Shown: in pieces, positions 49,561 through 61,865 of the stretch
Numbering within the stretch: the first letter of the stretch is position 1
How the letters are laid out: each line of letters starts with the position of its first letter
DNA from: Diphasiastrum complanatum
Taxonomy: Eukaryota > Streptophyta > Lycopodiopsida > Lycopodiales > Lycopodiaceae
Direction: 5' to 3'
NCBI GenBank assembly: GCA_029204225.1
Contig: CM055095.1
Location: 67,173,940 to 67,237,939, forward strand
DNA: 64,000 bases
Position numbers and translations under genes: made by a program
The notes under the pieces: model-generated
Told to the model about the DNA's origin: nothing
Databases searched by the model: none
What the model saw: only the letters and a program-made list of their open reading frames with translations

Positions 49561-51469
49561 TATTTATAATTTGATGAGAGCCTCACAATGCCAGAGAATG
49601 ATCTCATAAATGATTTTAGGAATTTTAATAGAAAGATGAACATTGTTAGCGTGTGTAGACTGCAATGCACAAAATTGTTGGTATTTTGGATGGGTCAACT
49701 ATGTTTGACTCTTCCATAGAGGCACACACTTGTTCAGCCTTATCATAAAAGAGAAGTGACTTTTGAGAAAGGGAAAATTATTGATCTTGGACCATAAATC
49801 ATCTCATAAGGACCACTTGCTATGAGAGTCATAGGATTGGAGAAAACAATCATGATCGCTAGTTGAACTAGATACCCTACATCAATAAAGGTCAGGTATG
49901 TCCTAGTTGCAACTGTGTACCTACATGATATCAATCAGTGAGGCTTGGTATATATTATGGTTATGGGGCACAAGCTCGATGGGGCACAAGGGTGGTTGTC
50001 AGTTGTGACTACACCTCTTATGATAAGGTCAAGATATACTAGTGCTCTTGGCCTGCAATTGGGCTTCCTAACCACTACTTCAAGTTCCTTAACTTACAAT
50101 TTAGGCCTAGTAACTAGGGTCTTGATTTCAAATTATGTAAATGATTAGCAACTCTTCATGTTTGTCATGCCAATAGCTTTACTATTGAAGTGAAAATTAC
50201 AAAAAATCTTTGGAGACCTTTTTCTTAATCATTGTTTCAAAAACTGAAAGGTTTCAAGTGTAAAATCTGTATTAAAGAATTTTCAAATCTTAGTTCAATT
50301 TTTTGCATAAAAGTAGATACCAATTTTTAAAATAAAAGAACTACATACACATTTAAAGTAGCATACAAATTTTCATCATGATATTTATGAACAAAAACAA
50401 GTGATGTATAATGGAGCAACACTGCTAACAAAGGATCTCCTCCACACATCACTTTTACTTAGAACTCTCATCATTAGAGGAATCAAACAATGAAAAATGA
50501 AAATACTAAAGCGTATTGTAGAGATTATGAAGGAGATAATCACAAGGCAAGAGTTCATGGCAATATCTATACTAGAAATTATTGGAACACATGCTATCAT
50601 GTTAATGGCAAGTTGAATAGAAAATGAGAGGATCTATTGTCAAAGTGCTTATGAACCACTTTACTCATGATGGAGTGAGGAGCAACTCAAAGAGGGTCCC
50701 ATGCCTTAACAATGACAAAAAGATTCACAAGCACCTCGAGTTTCAATGACACTACAATCAAAGAGATACTGGTGCAATATGATGGCCAAATACATTCTAG
50801 CTACCAAATGTTCCTAAGCCACCTCAATTTCTTCATTCCTTAAGTGCACACTAATAGGATCATGTGGTTTACCAAATAAATCTGGTCCTCACCTCAAATG
50901 GCCATATATTGAATAATAGTGAATATCTAGAATTGAGACCTAATGAACATCCACTCTAAAAATTTTCCTTTGAAGCCTCTTGATGAAGGTCAACCTTTGG
51001 CTTTCAACTTCTTATCCTTGTGTCCAAATGCTTTGTATTACGCATCATCTCTTATTTAATGAAGACACACACACACAAATTCAGTAAAATGGAAAATCTT
51101 GCTTACATTTTGATAAATATGTTTTCAATAGATAGTTAACTCGATAGCTATATTAGTAGATACATAAATCTCATTTGACATCAAAAATAAATTTTCGAAC
51201 AAAAACTTCATTATCTATGTTTTCCTCAATATCTCCTAAGTTGACCAACTTCAAATTATCTGCAACAAATAGAAGGACAAACAATATTAGTGAAATCTTT
51301 TCTTTTCTTTACTTCAAAAAAATTACTAAAATCAAAAGCTGCTATGATACTTCATTATACATGTGATTACAATAGAAAATTTAGAATATGAGAATTGAAA
51401 ATTAGAGAGCTTGCATTAAAATAAAAAAATCAACTATCAATATATTTGCAAACCTTGAACCCTAAACAT
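49561..51469. other. Intergenic, no gene recognised
   Basis: Short frames only; 49590-49790 may continue the gypsy remnant. Confidence 0.45.
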
Positions 51470-52027
51470 ATATACTCTTCATTGTTCTTTATGTGGATGA
51501 TCTGGTCATTGCTAGTAGTGATGATAATTTGGTAAAGGAAGTCAATTCAAATCTCTATAGGGAATTTGACATGACCGATTTGGACGTGATGCATTACTGC
51601 TTAGGTGTGGAAGTCTAGCAAAGTGGAAAAAGAATTGCACTTACCAAGACAAAGTATGTTGTTTACTCAAGAGATTTCACATGGAGGATAGCAAGACTCC
51701 TATTGAAATTGGTACAAAACTCTCGAAGTATGATGATAGTGATTCATGTGATGCTACTGACTAAAGATTAGACTTCAGTAGAACTCTGGGAGTATAATTT
51801 TTTGTGATAGCCAAAGTGGTATACAACTTGTGAAAAATCATGTTTATCATGCTAGGACTAAGCACATAGAGATTAAGTATCAATTTGTACGAGAACGTGT
51901 GCTTAATAAAGAGATTAAAGTAGTATATTGTAGCATTGTTGATCAGATAGTTGATGTTCTTACAAAACCGTTAAGTAAGGACAAGTTTGACATGCTTAGA
52001 AATAAACTTTCTGTTTGTAACATTTGA
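51470..52027 (+). pseudogene. Copia RT-RNase H remnant
   Basis: LYVDDLVIASSDDN with the catalytic YVDD near 51492 is followed by MTDLDVMHYCLGVEV. After a gap, HARTKHIEIKYQFVRERV and VLTKPLSKDKFDMLRNKL complete the RNase H end. Central parts are deleted. Confidence 0.75.
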
Positions 52028-53962
52028 ACCAAGAAAGAATTTCCACAAAGACATCTACCAATTCAAGAGCTTCATGCATAGTCTTTGTAAAAATAAAATA
52101 AGTCATTTTTGTGAAATAGTCCATGGTCACCCACAAGGCATGATGCTTCCTCTTTGTCAACTTTGTTAGCTAGACATACTTGCCTCACATAGTTTTAGAC
52201 TAGTCATAGCTTTCTAGAAAAGCAAAACGCTTTGAGAACATAAGAGTTCTATTATGACCAAAACCCACAAGTTCCAAAAAAGAGGCCCTAACGATGAAAA
52301 TGACAATATTTTGAGCTATGGTGTCCGTAGTTCCTACATTTACACATGACTTATCAAGATTTTGAAGTGTCAAGTGGCATAGATATGAGGGCTACAATTA
52401 AGATAACGCATGTGGCTCCTATACTCCAAAGCAAAATGTAACTTCTAGGCTCAATGAATGAATGAGAACTTATAACCCTGGTGATGGTGGTGGTGGTAGT
52501 CGTACTATTGGTAGTCGTGGTGGTAGTGGTGGTGGTTGTTGTAGTGGTAGTAGTAGAGAGAGAAGCAATGAGATCCATTAACATTTTGATGAGGTCCATC
52601 AACATTTGACAATAGGTTGTGCTAAAACAATTTAATGTAAATATGGTTTTTGAATTGTTGTTGGATAATGAAATTTGTTTCTATGAGCTTCAAATTCTTA
52701 CGTTAGTATATGTTTAGAGTCTACAAATTGTACAAACTTCATGACTTAAAAAGAAAAAACTGATAAGCTTTAGAAAGAGTAGTAAATAGACCAATCTTCC
52801 CAAAAAGAGAGTGTGAACAATACGTGAGTCCCAATGGTCACAAAAAAACTACTTCTCATAGAACAAAACATAACCAACTCTAAATTCACTATTGAAAACA
52901 GTTTTGTAGGTTTGAAAATTGATCGATTTTGACTCTCTATAGGCTATGAGCTTACTCACCAAAAAACTATAGTTTTTTTTATCTTCTATAGGTTTTATTT
53001 GACGTGTAGTGTAGTTACTCTATTACAAATGCCACTACCAATATATTACTCTAACAGACCAAAAGATGTCTTCATAGGCTTAAAATTCTAGGGGTATACT
53101 CTACTTTTCAGCCAAAGGTTTCTTCTACTTTCAACTATTAAATGGACTTGAAAATTTCACAACTACTTTTACATACATAGTTTGCTAATCGTAAAGGCTA
53201 TACCTATTATGCCTAGTTAAGAAAAATACATTTCTTGAGCACTATGCAACATGACACCTCACCCATCAACAGGTGACAAGTCATGTCACAAAAACACACA
53301 AAACCTATGAAAGATATTGCCAACATGTTCTTCAAACACAATATGGCACTGATATGATCTCTAAGAATTTGTCACATCATATGATACTCCAAGCACTTGA
53401 TTGTTATAAACTGGGTGCCTTGTTGGCAACAGTCCGTGTCTGGTCTATGGACTAACTTTGGCACTCAACGTTGTGAAGTACCACACATCTCTCAAGCCTG
53501 GAGCTACTTCATTGCCACTATGGAGTCTTGGACTTCCTCTTTTTGGAAAAACAATAAAGGTCCCTAGGTACTTTCGTGGAGCCAAGTTAGATTTGTTCTA
53601 GAGGAACCGAAATAGGACATGAGACTAATGATCACCTATCAATTATATTTTGAGATACAATGACTCCACACTTCGCAACATAGAATCGCATTAGCATGCA
53701 TGAGATAAATAGGATAGATCAATTGTCACTTCAACCTTCTTGCAAAAAAAAGCATGATGAGATTTATTTCAAATAAATCATTTGCCAAAATCTCACATTG
53801 GCTCCTTAGAATGTTTGCTAGATCATACTTTATACTATAAGAATTAGCTATTATTAAAAGATATTGACAGTAACCTTGATTTTGCTCTAATTTCAATAGC
53901 AAATACAAAGGAATGTTCCAAACATGACAACCTACAATCTATGTCACTATACCAAAGTTGCA
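52028..53962. other. Intergenic with GGT-rich microsatellite
   Basis: 52480-52555 is a degenerate GGT/AGT trinucleotide repeat. No gene is recognised in the rest. Confidence 0.5.
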
Positions 53963-54149
53963 CTCAATCTGCAAGGTTCTCATATGTTCCTCCAAAAAAT
54001 TGTTGAATTCACATGGAAAGCTTTACAACTTTGATTAGCTAACCATTGAGGCCTTATTGCTTTAAGATTTCCAGATACAAGCTATGAAAATAGAGGTCAT
54101 CTTGGGATGTCAGTGGCTACTAGAAAGCAAGACTTTTCTAAATCCAAAC

Positions 54150-54151
<2 letters not shown>

Positions 54152-54233
<82 letters not shown>
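54152..54233. repeat. (CT)n microsatellite, about 82 bp
   Basis: Counterpart of the 4928-4978 run. Confidence 0.97.
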
Positions 54234-54235
<2 letters not shown>

Positions 54236-55543
54236 CTGGCTGCCCCATTGTTGAATTTGGCTTAAAAATATGTCTTATATACTTGGTGCTCCCCTTTCAT
54301 CCTTTTGGCCTCCAAGTCACCTTTAGTTAATCAGTTTTCACAAAATGCACCTCCTTTTAACTAGTAGAACATAGATCTATCGGCTTTGGAATCTCAACTT
54401 TGCAAAAAAATGATTTATTCAAGATGATCAAGTGTCACAATGGAAGAAAACACAGAGGGAATGAAGACTCCAAAGACCTCATTGCCCAAATATGGTGAAG
54501 CTTTATGCATCAAAATTTGGTAAGCTACAACAACAATCTGGATCTTTGATGGATGCCTTTGAAGTGGACATCCAAATCAAATTGGATCAATTACAAATGG
54601 AAGTATTTAGTCATAAGGTAAAAGATCTATTTGGTCAAGCAAGGTAAGAAGTTCTTTGCTGCAAATTAATGAGCTGGACAAAGTTACACTTTCGAAAGAG
54701 GTATCCACAGTAGTGAAAGAAGAACAAGAAATATTGAAGAGAGTTTCAAATTTATCTTGAAAGGGTTTGCCAAAAAATGCAACCTATTTCAAATTTCTTG
54801 TTTGAGAGAATTTGGGCTGATTAGAGATTTGAATAGAGGGCCTCTCTTTTTGGAACCAGGCCATCATTCTATTCTTTCAAAGCCTCGTGTCACTTGTTGA
54901 AACTTTAAGCACAAAATAACCACAAAAAAGAGATCTATTTGGCCCATTTGAAGGACACTATAAGTAAACATATGGGAGGGGACAACGTGGCTAGTAAGTA
55001 CAAGAGTATCTACAAGTCAATAATGGAAAGTGCAAAAAAATATTTTAAAACTAGCAGAAGACCCAAAGGGGGAAAAGGGTTCTCTTCTCGAAAATCCTGC
55101 ATATTGATGCATGTAAAGAGGCTACAAAGAGGTCAAAACAATGTGGAGGTCTCAGGAGGGCTTTTCATGCCCACAAATAGTTGCTCATTAAGGAAAAATC
55201 AGCTCTCATTCACAGCCAAACAAGTTATCTATCAAAATGTGGAAAAGATACTCGAAGCTTTCGGAACTCTTTAGTAAGCCCAAACACATGGAAACGATAC
55301 TTGGTCGATAGCCTGGTTTTAAGATGCCAAAGGGTTTCATAAAATATAGGGTATTAAGAAAACTTTATCAATCTGCTTAATCATGCTTTCTTAGAAGACT
55401 TTTTTTGTATATTATGGTCTCAGAGGTGTTCAGGGTGAACTAGTCAGCAACTGGGGAGGTCAGCAGATTTAAGGCCAGGTTTAACCGGTTTAAGGCTTAA
55501 GCTGCAAGACTAATTACAAATTAGAACTTGAGAATTACACTGT

Positions 55544-55774
55544 GTGAATAAAACGCAGACCTGGATGAAGCTTGCTGCAACTCAGAAGAATATAAACGTT
55601 CTGCCTGCCTACGCCATCGGTGCCAAGACGCTCGCTTTTCTCAATCACCATGCTGAGGGGATCGGACCGATACTTGACAGGGTCGGGGAATTTGCGCTTG
55701 AAATTGCTGCACATTTAGCGAGATCAAGACAGGAAATAGCACTGACTGTCACCTTTCAGGAAGGAACCACATGA
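55544..55774 (+). CDS. Small ORF of unknown function, copy 2
   Basis: Counterpart of 6200-6454; identical for about 60 residues (from NKTQTWMKLAATQK to LARSRQ) and then frame-diverged, with a different short tail. The first in-frame ATG is at 55565. No family recognised. Confidence 0.3.
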   Translation: MNKTQTWMKLAATQKNINVLPAYAIGAKTLAFLNHHAEGIGPILDRVGEFALEIAAHLARSRQEIALTVTFQEGTT

Positions 55775-55995
55775 AAAGTCAAATAAAGTGCCCAACTGCT
55801 GCACGGTCTAACTAGCCCTGCTTGGAAGGATGACATGAAAACAACCCTGGTCTTCCATTTGTCCGTACCTAGAGATCTGCTAGCTAATGTAATTCTAAAT
55901 GCATTATGTGGTCACAATCGATTACACGATTGCGTTTCATATCTGGTTTTGTTCGGGCTGAAATTCGATCAAAGTAAGCGAGAATGATCTCCTAC

Positions 55996-56855
55996 CTGTC
56001 AACTTTGTATTTCATCGATGTAGACAGCGGGAAGAAAAGTGAGGGTTCAGTTGCCTCCGTAGCGTCATACACGATCACGTAGAAGCATCTGTCCTCCTCC
56101 ACCTTAATGCTGAACCTAACTTTTGAGGAGTTTGCAATCTCATAACCGCCTTCCGTGGCAGCCCTTCGGTTGCCATCATCTTTGATGATTTCCTGACTAC
56201 TTAGACGCTGCAGCTCTACTAGCGGGGCCTGAAAATCACTTGTATGGCTGCTTGCGATTTCCAAATCTACTTCGCATTCTTCGTCATCAAGGCTTAGTAT
56301 CGCCAGCTGATCGAGTAAGGAAACCAAGACGGGAGTAGCAGGAAGAGGAGGACGGACAAGCTTGAGAGTCATCTCCACTGTCTCCGACAGAGTAGTAAGC
56401 TTCGCATTGCTATCAAGAGTTGTTGTGGACAGGCTAGTGATTTTCAAATTGCTATCAACGGTTAAAAGCTGATCGAGCTGTTCCAGCAGCTTCCGGAGAC
56501 GCTCACGAATGGATTCCGTTTCCCTGTTTTGCTTCACTACACCCTGCTGGAATGCAGCCTTTGCGATTTCCAGGGCCTCATTCTTCCTCTGGGCTTGCTT
56601 CCTTTTGTACTTTTCAACCTTCTCCTGGGCAGACACCAGCTCCGTGCCTAAATCCTGAAGACATTTCCTGAAAGAAAGTTCAGCGGGCAAATCGGTTTCA
56701 CGAAGCTTGTTCAACCGCACCTCCGCTGTCTCCACCACATCCACAAGATCCAACACCTTTCGTGGGGCATCCTGCAGCTCTGATCTGGCTGTCAAGATCT
56801 GAGTCACCAGCACACAGACATGATCCAAGATTGTTATTGCAAGTCCAGCATCCAT
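55996..56855 (-). CDS. HeLo/RPW8-like helical protein, exon 1, copy 2
   Basis: Starts at ATG 56855 and is open for 287 codons to the same GACAG/GTAGGAG donor; the exon is 860 bp, exactly as in copy 1. About a dozen residues differ (for example MDAG for MAAG, FDHVS to LDHVC), and no stop or frameshift has arisen in either copy, which suggests both exons have been kept coding or that the duplication is recent. The leader carries CAG repeats and a near-tandem repeat of TCGTCGAGGAGAA / TAGTCGAGGAGAA. As in copy 1, no downstream exon was found. The upstream sequence differs from copy 1 beyond about 56945, so the two may be expressed differently. Confidence 0.65.
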
Positions 56856-57149
56856 GGAATTCAATCACTTCACTTCCCTCCTGCGAGCAGGCAGCAGCAG
56901 CAGCAAGCGGCTCGAGAGTCGTCGAGGAGAAGAGCACACGACGACGCGCAAGAGTAGTCGAGGAGAATAGAGCAAACGACGACGGGGAGCAGTATATTTA
57001 TTATTTGGAGCAAAACGCGGAAAGGAACCTGCATCTTCAGAGCACTACTCATTTTGGCCCCAAGCTTCACCACAACCACGTGTTCAGGCACTTGACAATA
57101 TATTAATATATCCCATACGTGTTTCTATCAAAGTTTTGAGAGATCATAT

Positions 57150-57900
57150 ATATGCAAATTGGACGAATATGTGTCTGCTTGGGTGCTGCACTGCCCAGTT
57201 TCGCTTGCTCCGTGCTTCTTGTCGTCGCCCGTGCTACCCAACGCCCACCTTGATGCTTGCCCGTGATATGGTTCATTTTGGCGGGCACCCATTTGGCCCC
57301 AGGGCAGTGCCTTTAAGGCTCAAATGGGGCTTTAGGGTATGGGCTTTAGAGTACGGCTCGTGCGTGTCAATGGGGCTTTAGGGTATGGGCTTTAGAGTAC
57401 GGCTCGTGCGTGACACGGGTTTGGCCCCGGTGCCCCCCAACACGTGGCCCGTGCTCGTGTGCCCGCCAAAATTGGGGCGTGGGAGTTTTTGGCGGGCGGC
57501 GTCGGGCAGTGGGCCCCCCACGGTGCCGGTCTGCGGTCCTGGGCAGCGCGAGTGGCGTCGAGCAGCCAGAGCCCAACGCCGGGCAGGGAGCAGTGGCGCC
57601 GGACAGCCTGGGGATGGGCGTCGGGTAGCCAGGCTAGGCAGGTGGCGCCGGGCACCTAGGCTCACACACACATGTAAGGAACTGGGTGGCTTTCTCTATA
57701 TATATCCCCTCCCAATTCCCTTGCAAGATTGCTTATAGGATAAAAATTGGCTGCCTGGACATGTGGCATCCGGGCAGCCAATTTTTTTTTTTTTTTAAAC
57801 ATGTGGTCAGGAGGGCACTGGGGCCAAAGTGCCACCGTGCTCACAAGATGCGAGGGACCCCCCTGGGAGTAATCACACCTTTTTCTGGGGGTGCTTGAGC
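57150..57900. repeat. GC-rich block with minisatellite and hairpins
   Basis: Markedly GC-rich against an AT-rich background. It contains a 45-bp direct repeat starting GGGCTTTAGGGTATGGGC (about 57326 and 57371), degenerate copies of GGCGYCGGRCAG between 57495 and 57655, and two hairpins: ATTGGCTGCC facing GGCAGCCAAT (57746-57782) and GGCACT facing AGTGCC (57814-57833). Long frames on both strands are a by-product of the composition. It is inserted relative to duplication copy 1. Confidence 0.65.
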
Positions 57901-58495
57901 ACCCAAGATAGCATAGGACATTATATTATAACCAAAATTTGTAGATTATTTCTGCATAATAAACCTAAAATTACTACTCTCCAGATGGCAGCGTTGTTGA
58001 ATGCTTCTTGGTTTCTAAGGGAAGGCTCTAACCTCGGGCTAAAGAAACCTTGGATGTCAAGCTAACCAACTGAGTCAACCCCATTGGATGTTAGCTCCAT
58101 AAATGGCTTTATGAGGTTGTATATATGTTGTATGTAACAACCATTAGTTGCTAAATCATGTATGCAAAACAAAAAATTTATTACCATTTTCAGACATCAT
58201 ATTATAAGCAAAATATATAAATTTTTTGCCTTTGCAATTTCCAAAATCTACTTTTCCATATTTAAGATTTGTAAGCTCTCACCCTTCAACCTTATACCAT
58301 AGTCCATTAAAAGTGAATGTGGAGGCCCCGTCGTCCTTCAATGAGGTGATGGGAGGCAATGGCATCTTCCAAAAGCTTAGGACAATGGCATTTTAAAGTT
58401 CTCATACTCGGCATTTTTACCACGAAGAATTATGACAATTAGCATTTTCTTGAGTCCCGAATTATGCCTATCGGCATAATACTTAGACTTGTAAA

Positions 58496-59459
58496 TATAC
58501 CTTTTGACATTTTTTAGTCTTTGAAGATCTCCATGTAAAAATGCCGACTTGTGCCAAATTTGCGTGTAAATTTACAAGTAGGATGTCGACCTGTGCCTAA
58601 CTCTTTGTAATTTTATAGCTCCTTTGTCTGCAACAGGTTTCTGAGTAAAATAGCAACTCTGGGACGTTGTTGTGGATGTCTAAAGTAAAATAACTGGTAA
58701 TTAAAGAGGCAATCAGATCAAATGGGGTTTGAAGTGGAATTAAATTGAAACATGTAGATTTTGGGTCAAGATAATATTTTTCTAGGAATACTATGTATAA
58801 GGGAGTTTATCATGGATGTTGGGAATAGTGAGTTTCCAAGTAACTCTAACATGTGGTTACTTTTGGGTCAACTTACAAAGTTTGTTGGTTGTATCTTTTT
58901 AAGTCAAACCATGTGCTTTTATAGCTTTTGGATTGAATGCAAATTTGTCCATTTTTTTATCCTTGTGCATGATGTATTGTATATGTTGTTGCAAGCTAAA
59001 TTGGAAATCTTAATATGGATGCAATCTAAAGTTTGCATTTGATAATTTTGTCAATACTCTATTCCATGCCTCCAAGTAATTTGGCCACCAATAATAGATA
59101 TGCACATTCACATCATTAAAAAAAAGCCTTGTAGATCTCTCATGGCTCTTCACACATAACATGGTTTACCACACACTCGAAAGAACTCTTCAACATTTTT
59201 TAGCCCAAAAAATAAAGCCATTTATTCATTTGAACTTTTCTCTATAATTAACATTGTTATGCACACACCTTTCTCCTTGAAAGTGCCAAAACCCCCTTTG
59301 GAGGTCCAAAATATAAAGCCACCACAACTTACCCAATGCACCCTCTCACTTTATCTTATTTCATCGATAATGCTTTTCCTATATAACTTTTCCTTGCTAC
59401 ACACCACTCGATTGTTTTATGTCAATTTGAAACAATCACCTTACTTTCACTTCCTGAAT
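58496..59459. other. Intergenic, no gene recognised
   Basis: AT-rich; only short frames. Confidence 0.5.
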
Positions 59460-60114
59460 AACTAACACACAGTGGTATGTCTCATCCCAGAGGGATCCCG
59501 TTTTCCCGTATTCATTTGTTGTTGTTTTTTCAAGTGCAAATGTGCATAGAACACCAACTTTATTTATAATTTGTAAAGATTTGTCAAAGGATACCTTGTT
59601 AGAGCTTATGGACAAAGGTTCGGACAGTAAAATTGGAGATATAGTGTCGAATAAAAAAGACTCCATTTGTTTTTTTTGTCGATATCAAATTCAAAGGCAA
59701 ATGTGCAAATGTGCATAAAACACCGACTTTATTTATAATTTGTAAAGATTTGTCAAAGGGTACCTTGTTAGAGCTTATGGACAAAGGTTCGGATTGTAAA
59801 AATGGAGATATAGTGTCGAATAAAAAAGACTCCATTTGTTTTTTTTGTCGATATCAAATTCGAAGGCAAATGTTGAGTCTTAATTTTAACTATCAAAGAT
59901 GGAAAAAGAGTGGTACAGTATGGATACCATTAGATCAAGACATGGAATGAAATGTGCACACTCATAGAAAGCATATTGATGATATATACAATGATGAACT
60001 TATTAGTACTATTAAGGTGGAAGAAGACTGGAGCCTTCACTATATTAAGACGACGCTTGTCCTATTACAATACGAGATTTATGAATACTTCATTCCATTG
60101 GTCATGAAAAATTG
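59460..60114 (+). pseudogene. Gene E homologue, locus 3
   Basis: Plus-strand exon 2 fragment: ANVHRTPTLFIICKDLSK, LLELMDKGSDCKNGD, FNYQRWKKSGTVWIPLDQD and VEEDWSLHYIKTTLVLLQYE, ending at a GTAAGT donor at the position used at loci 1 and 2. The codon that is a stop at loci 1 and 2 is TCG (Ser) here. A 170-bp stretch is duplicated in tandem, and stops occur. Confidence 0.65.
59535..59874 (+). repeat. 170-bp tandem duplication inside gene E remnant
   Basis: 59535-59704 and 59705-59874 are almost identical, both beginning GCAAATGTGCATA and containing the LELMDKGSD codons. Confidence 0.85.
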
Positions 60115-60654
60115 GTAAGTCTTTATGAATTCTAGTTGACTTAGTTTTGTATAGTGATTGTCAATAGTAATGAATCATGCTTCTGTGCAATATTCAATAA
60201 TAAAGCCTTTCTTTTTTTGCAAATAAGTAAAAACAAAAAATTTACAGTGATAGAAACTAGCAAGGTAACTTTTTTTGCGGGACTTTTAGGGCTCAAACTT
60301 TCTCTAATATCAAATGTACAGACATTGGCAAAACTATCAAAATAGTGGAAGGGCAATAGAATCAATCATTGGATTATTACATGGCCATAAAAGCAAAAGA
60401 CAAGTTTCACTTTAACAATCCATGTACATTATCCATGAATGGGTAGTGTACATGTCTGAATATATATATATATATATTTTTTTTTTTTTTATCAAAGCAT
60501 TTATACGTTTATTATCTGTAAAAAATATATATATTCATCTGTTTGGAACTAGGAAGATCTTCTGTTAAAATTGTTTGCCCATGAATGTTTTGTACATCAA
60601 GAGCTTGGTATAGAACTATTTATGTCCATGTTATTATTCATTGCTCTTCATTAG

Positions 60655-61060
60655 AAAGGATTTGAACGGTCCCTCTTCTTTTCGTATATAATTACATCTG
60701 CATCCATTGTTGTCTGGAATGCAATAAAAGGAGTAGCCTTCTTCTTACAAGCTCTCGAGGCCGTATTATCAAGGACAAATGTTTTTGCATTTGAAACAAA
60801 TGTCTTGATCAACTCATTTCACAATTTGTATACTTCCTTAGGATTGTATTGATCAAAAGTGAACTGTCATTGTCAACACAATGGATTAGTAATTTCATGA
60901 ACATTATGCTAAACTATAAAAAGTTCACATAATGAAATGAAGGAATATCCTTGGTCGATTTTTTAGGAGGAATCCTACGAGAGGACATGGGCTTACGTGA
61001 ACTTGATTTCATAGGTTTCTCTTGCTTTCTCTTCCTTATCGAGGTAGTTGGAAGATTGGT
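60655..61060 (-). pseudogene. Two-exon fragment with basic tail, unknown
   Basis: Minus strand: a basic stretch TTSIRKRKQEKPMKSSSR ending at GTAAGC (about 61000), then after an acceptor (TGACAG, about 60887) a frame with FDQYNPKEVYKL, one stop, NELIKTFVSNAKTF and ATPFIAFQTTMDADVIIYEK. It is convergent with gene E locus 3. The family is not recognised; it may be another gene of the same element family. Confidence 0.35.
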
Positions 61061-61129
61061 TAGAATGCAGCCATTTCTCTATCGAGCATCCTTTCCTTCT
61101 TCCAATAGAAGAGATCCACTACAATAAAT

Positions 61130-61696
61130 GAGGCTTGGGACACATTACTCATTGGATCATGGAGAAATACCTTGAAGAGTCATGGAGAGGTACCTACCTT
61201 AAAGGAATTGCAGAATGAGTTGGTGAGCAACGATTTTTTGCATGCCAACATGCAAGCAAGGGGGAAGCATCAACCAAGCAACTCAAAGGACAATGAAGAA
61301 GTATTTTTCATCAAAAGAAAGAGAAAGAACGTAGCAAATAGGGGCAGCAAACAAAGATCCAAGATCTTTATGGAAGGGTATACCTCCTTACATGAAGGTA
61401 ACATAAACCATTCTCAAGTTCAATGTCTGTATTGTGGTGAATTTGTTCATTGTGCAAGTGAATGGTTTATGAGACATAGAGAGATAGCTATCAGTTGTTG
61501 TAATCAAAGCAATAGCAATGTTGATGTTAGTGATGACACTACCAAGCATGGTGGCGATTTGGTTTACTTTGATGGAGACATAATTAGCCTTGGAGGTAAC
61601 TTGTCTAGCCTTGCATCTTGTGTTGATTCTTTATATCCAAGCAAGCACACATGGCAACACAAGCAAGCTAAATGGTCTCTATGTATCACGAAATGA
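61130..61696 (+). pseudogene. Copia gag remnant
   Basis: PTLKELQNELVSND and a basic region (FIKRKRKNVANRGSKQRSK) lead to a knuckle CLYCGEFVHCASEW, with Trp in place of the last Cys. Layout as in copia gag; no protease follows. Confidence 0.6.
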
Positions 61697-61865
61697 TCAA
61701 GATATGAATGGCCATGGAGAATAGTTCTATTTAGACTCTTAGTTTGATCTTGTTTTAGCTCAAGATGTCAAGCAAGGTGTGCTTTATGATGTTTTGGCTT
61801 GCATTCCATCTTTTCCATATTTGAAAAGTTTCATTAACGTTAGAGAGGGATTATCCCTAATGTGA

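Larger units (their letters stand above)
53963..58495 (+). repeat. Segmental duplication, copy 2
   Basis: Same order and orientation as 4645-8955. The coiled-coil remnant (about 54370-54800), the small plus-strand ORF and the minus-strand HeLo-like gene are all present. It lacks the 5237-5666 insertion and contains instead extra sequence at about 54810-55430 and the GC-rich block at 57150-57900. Confidence 0.85.

Noticed and set aside
57367-57738. Overlapping long frames on both strands in the GC-rich block
   Set aside because: Stop codons are rare in GC-rich sequence; six frames are equally open and Pro/Arg/Gly-rich, with no conserved motif.
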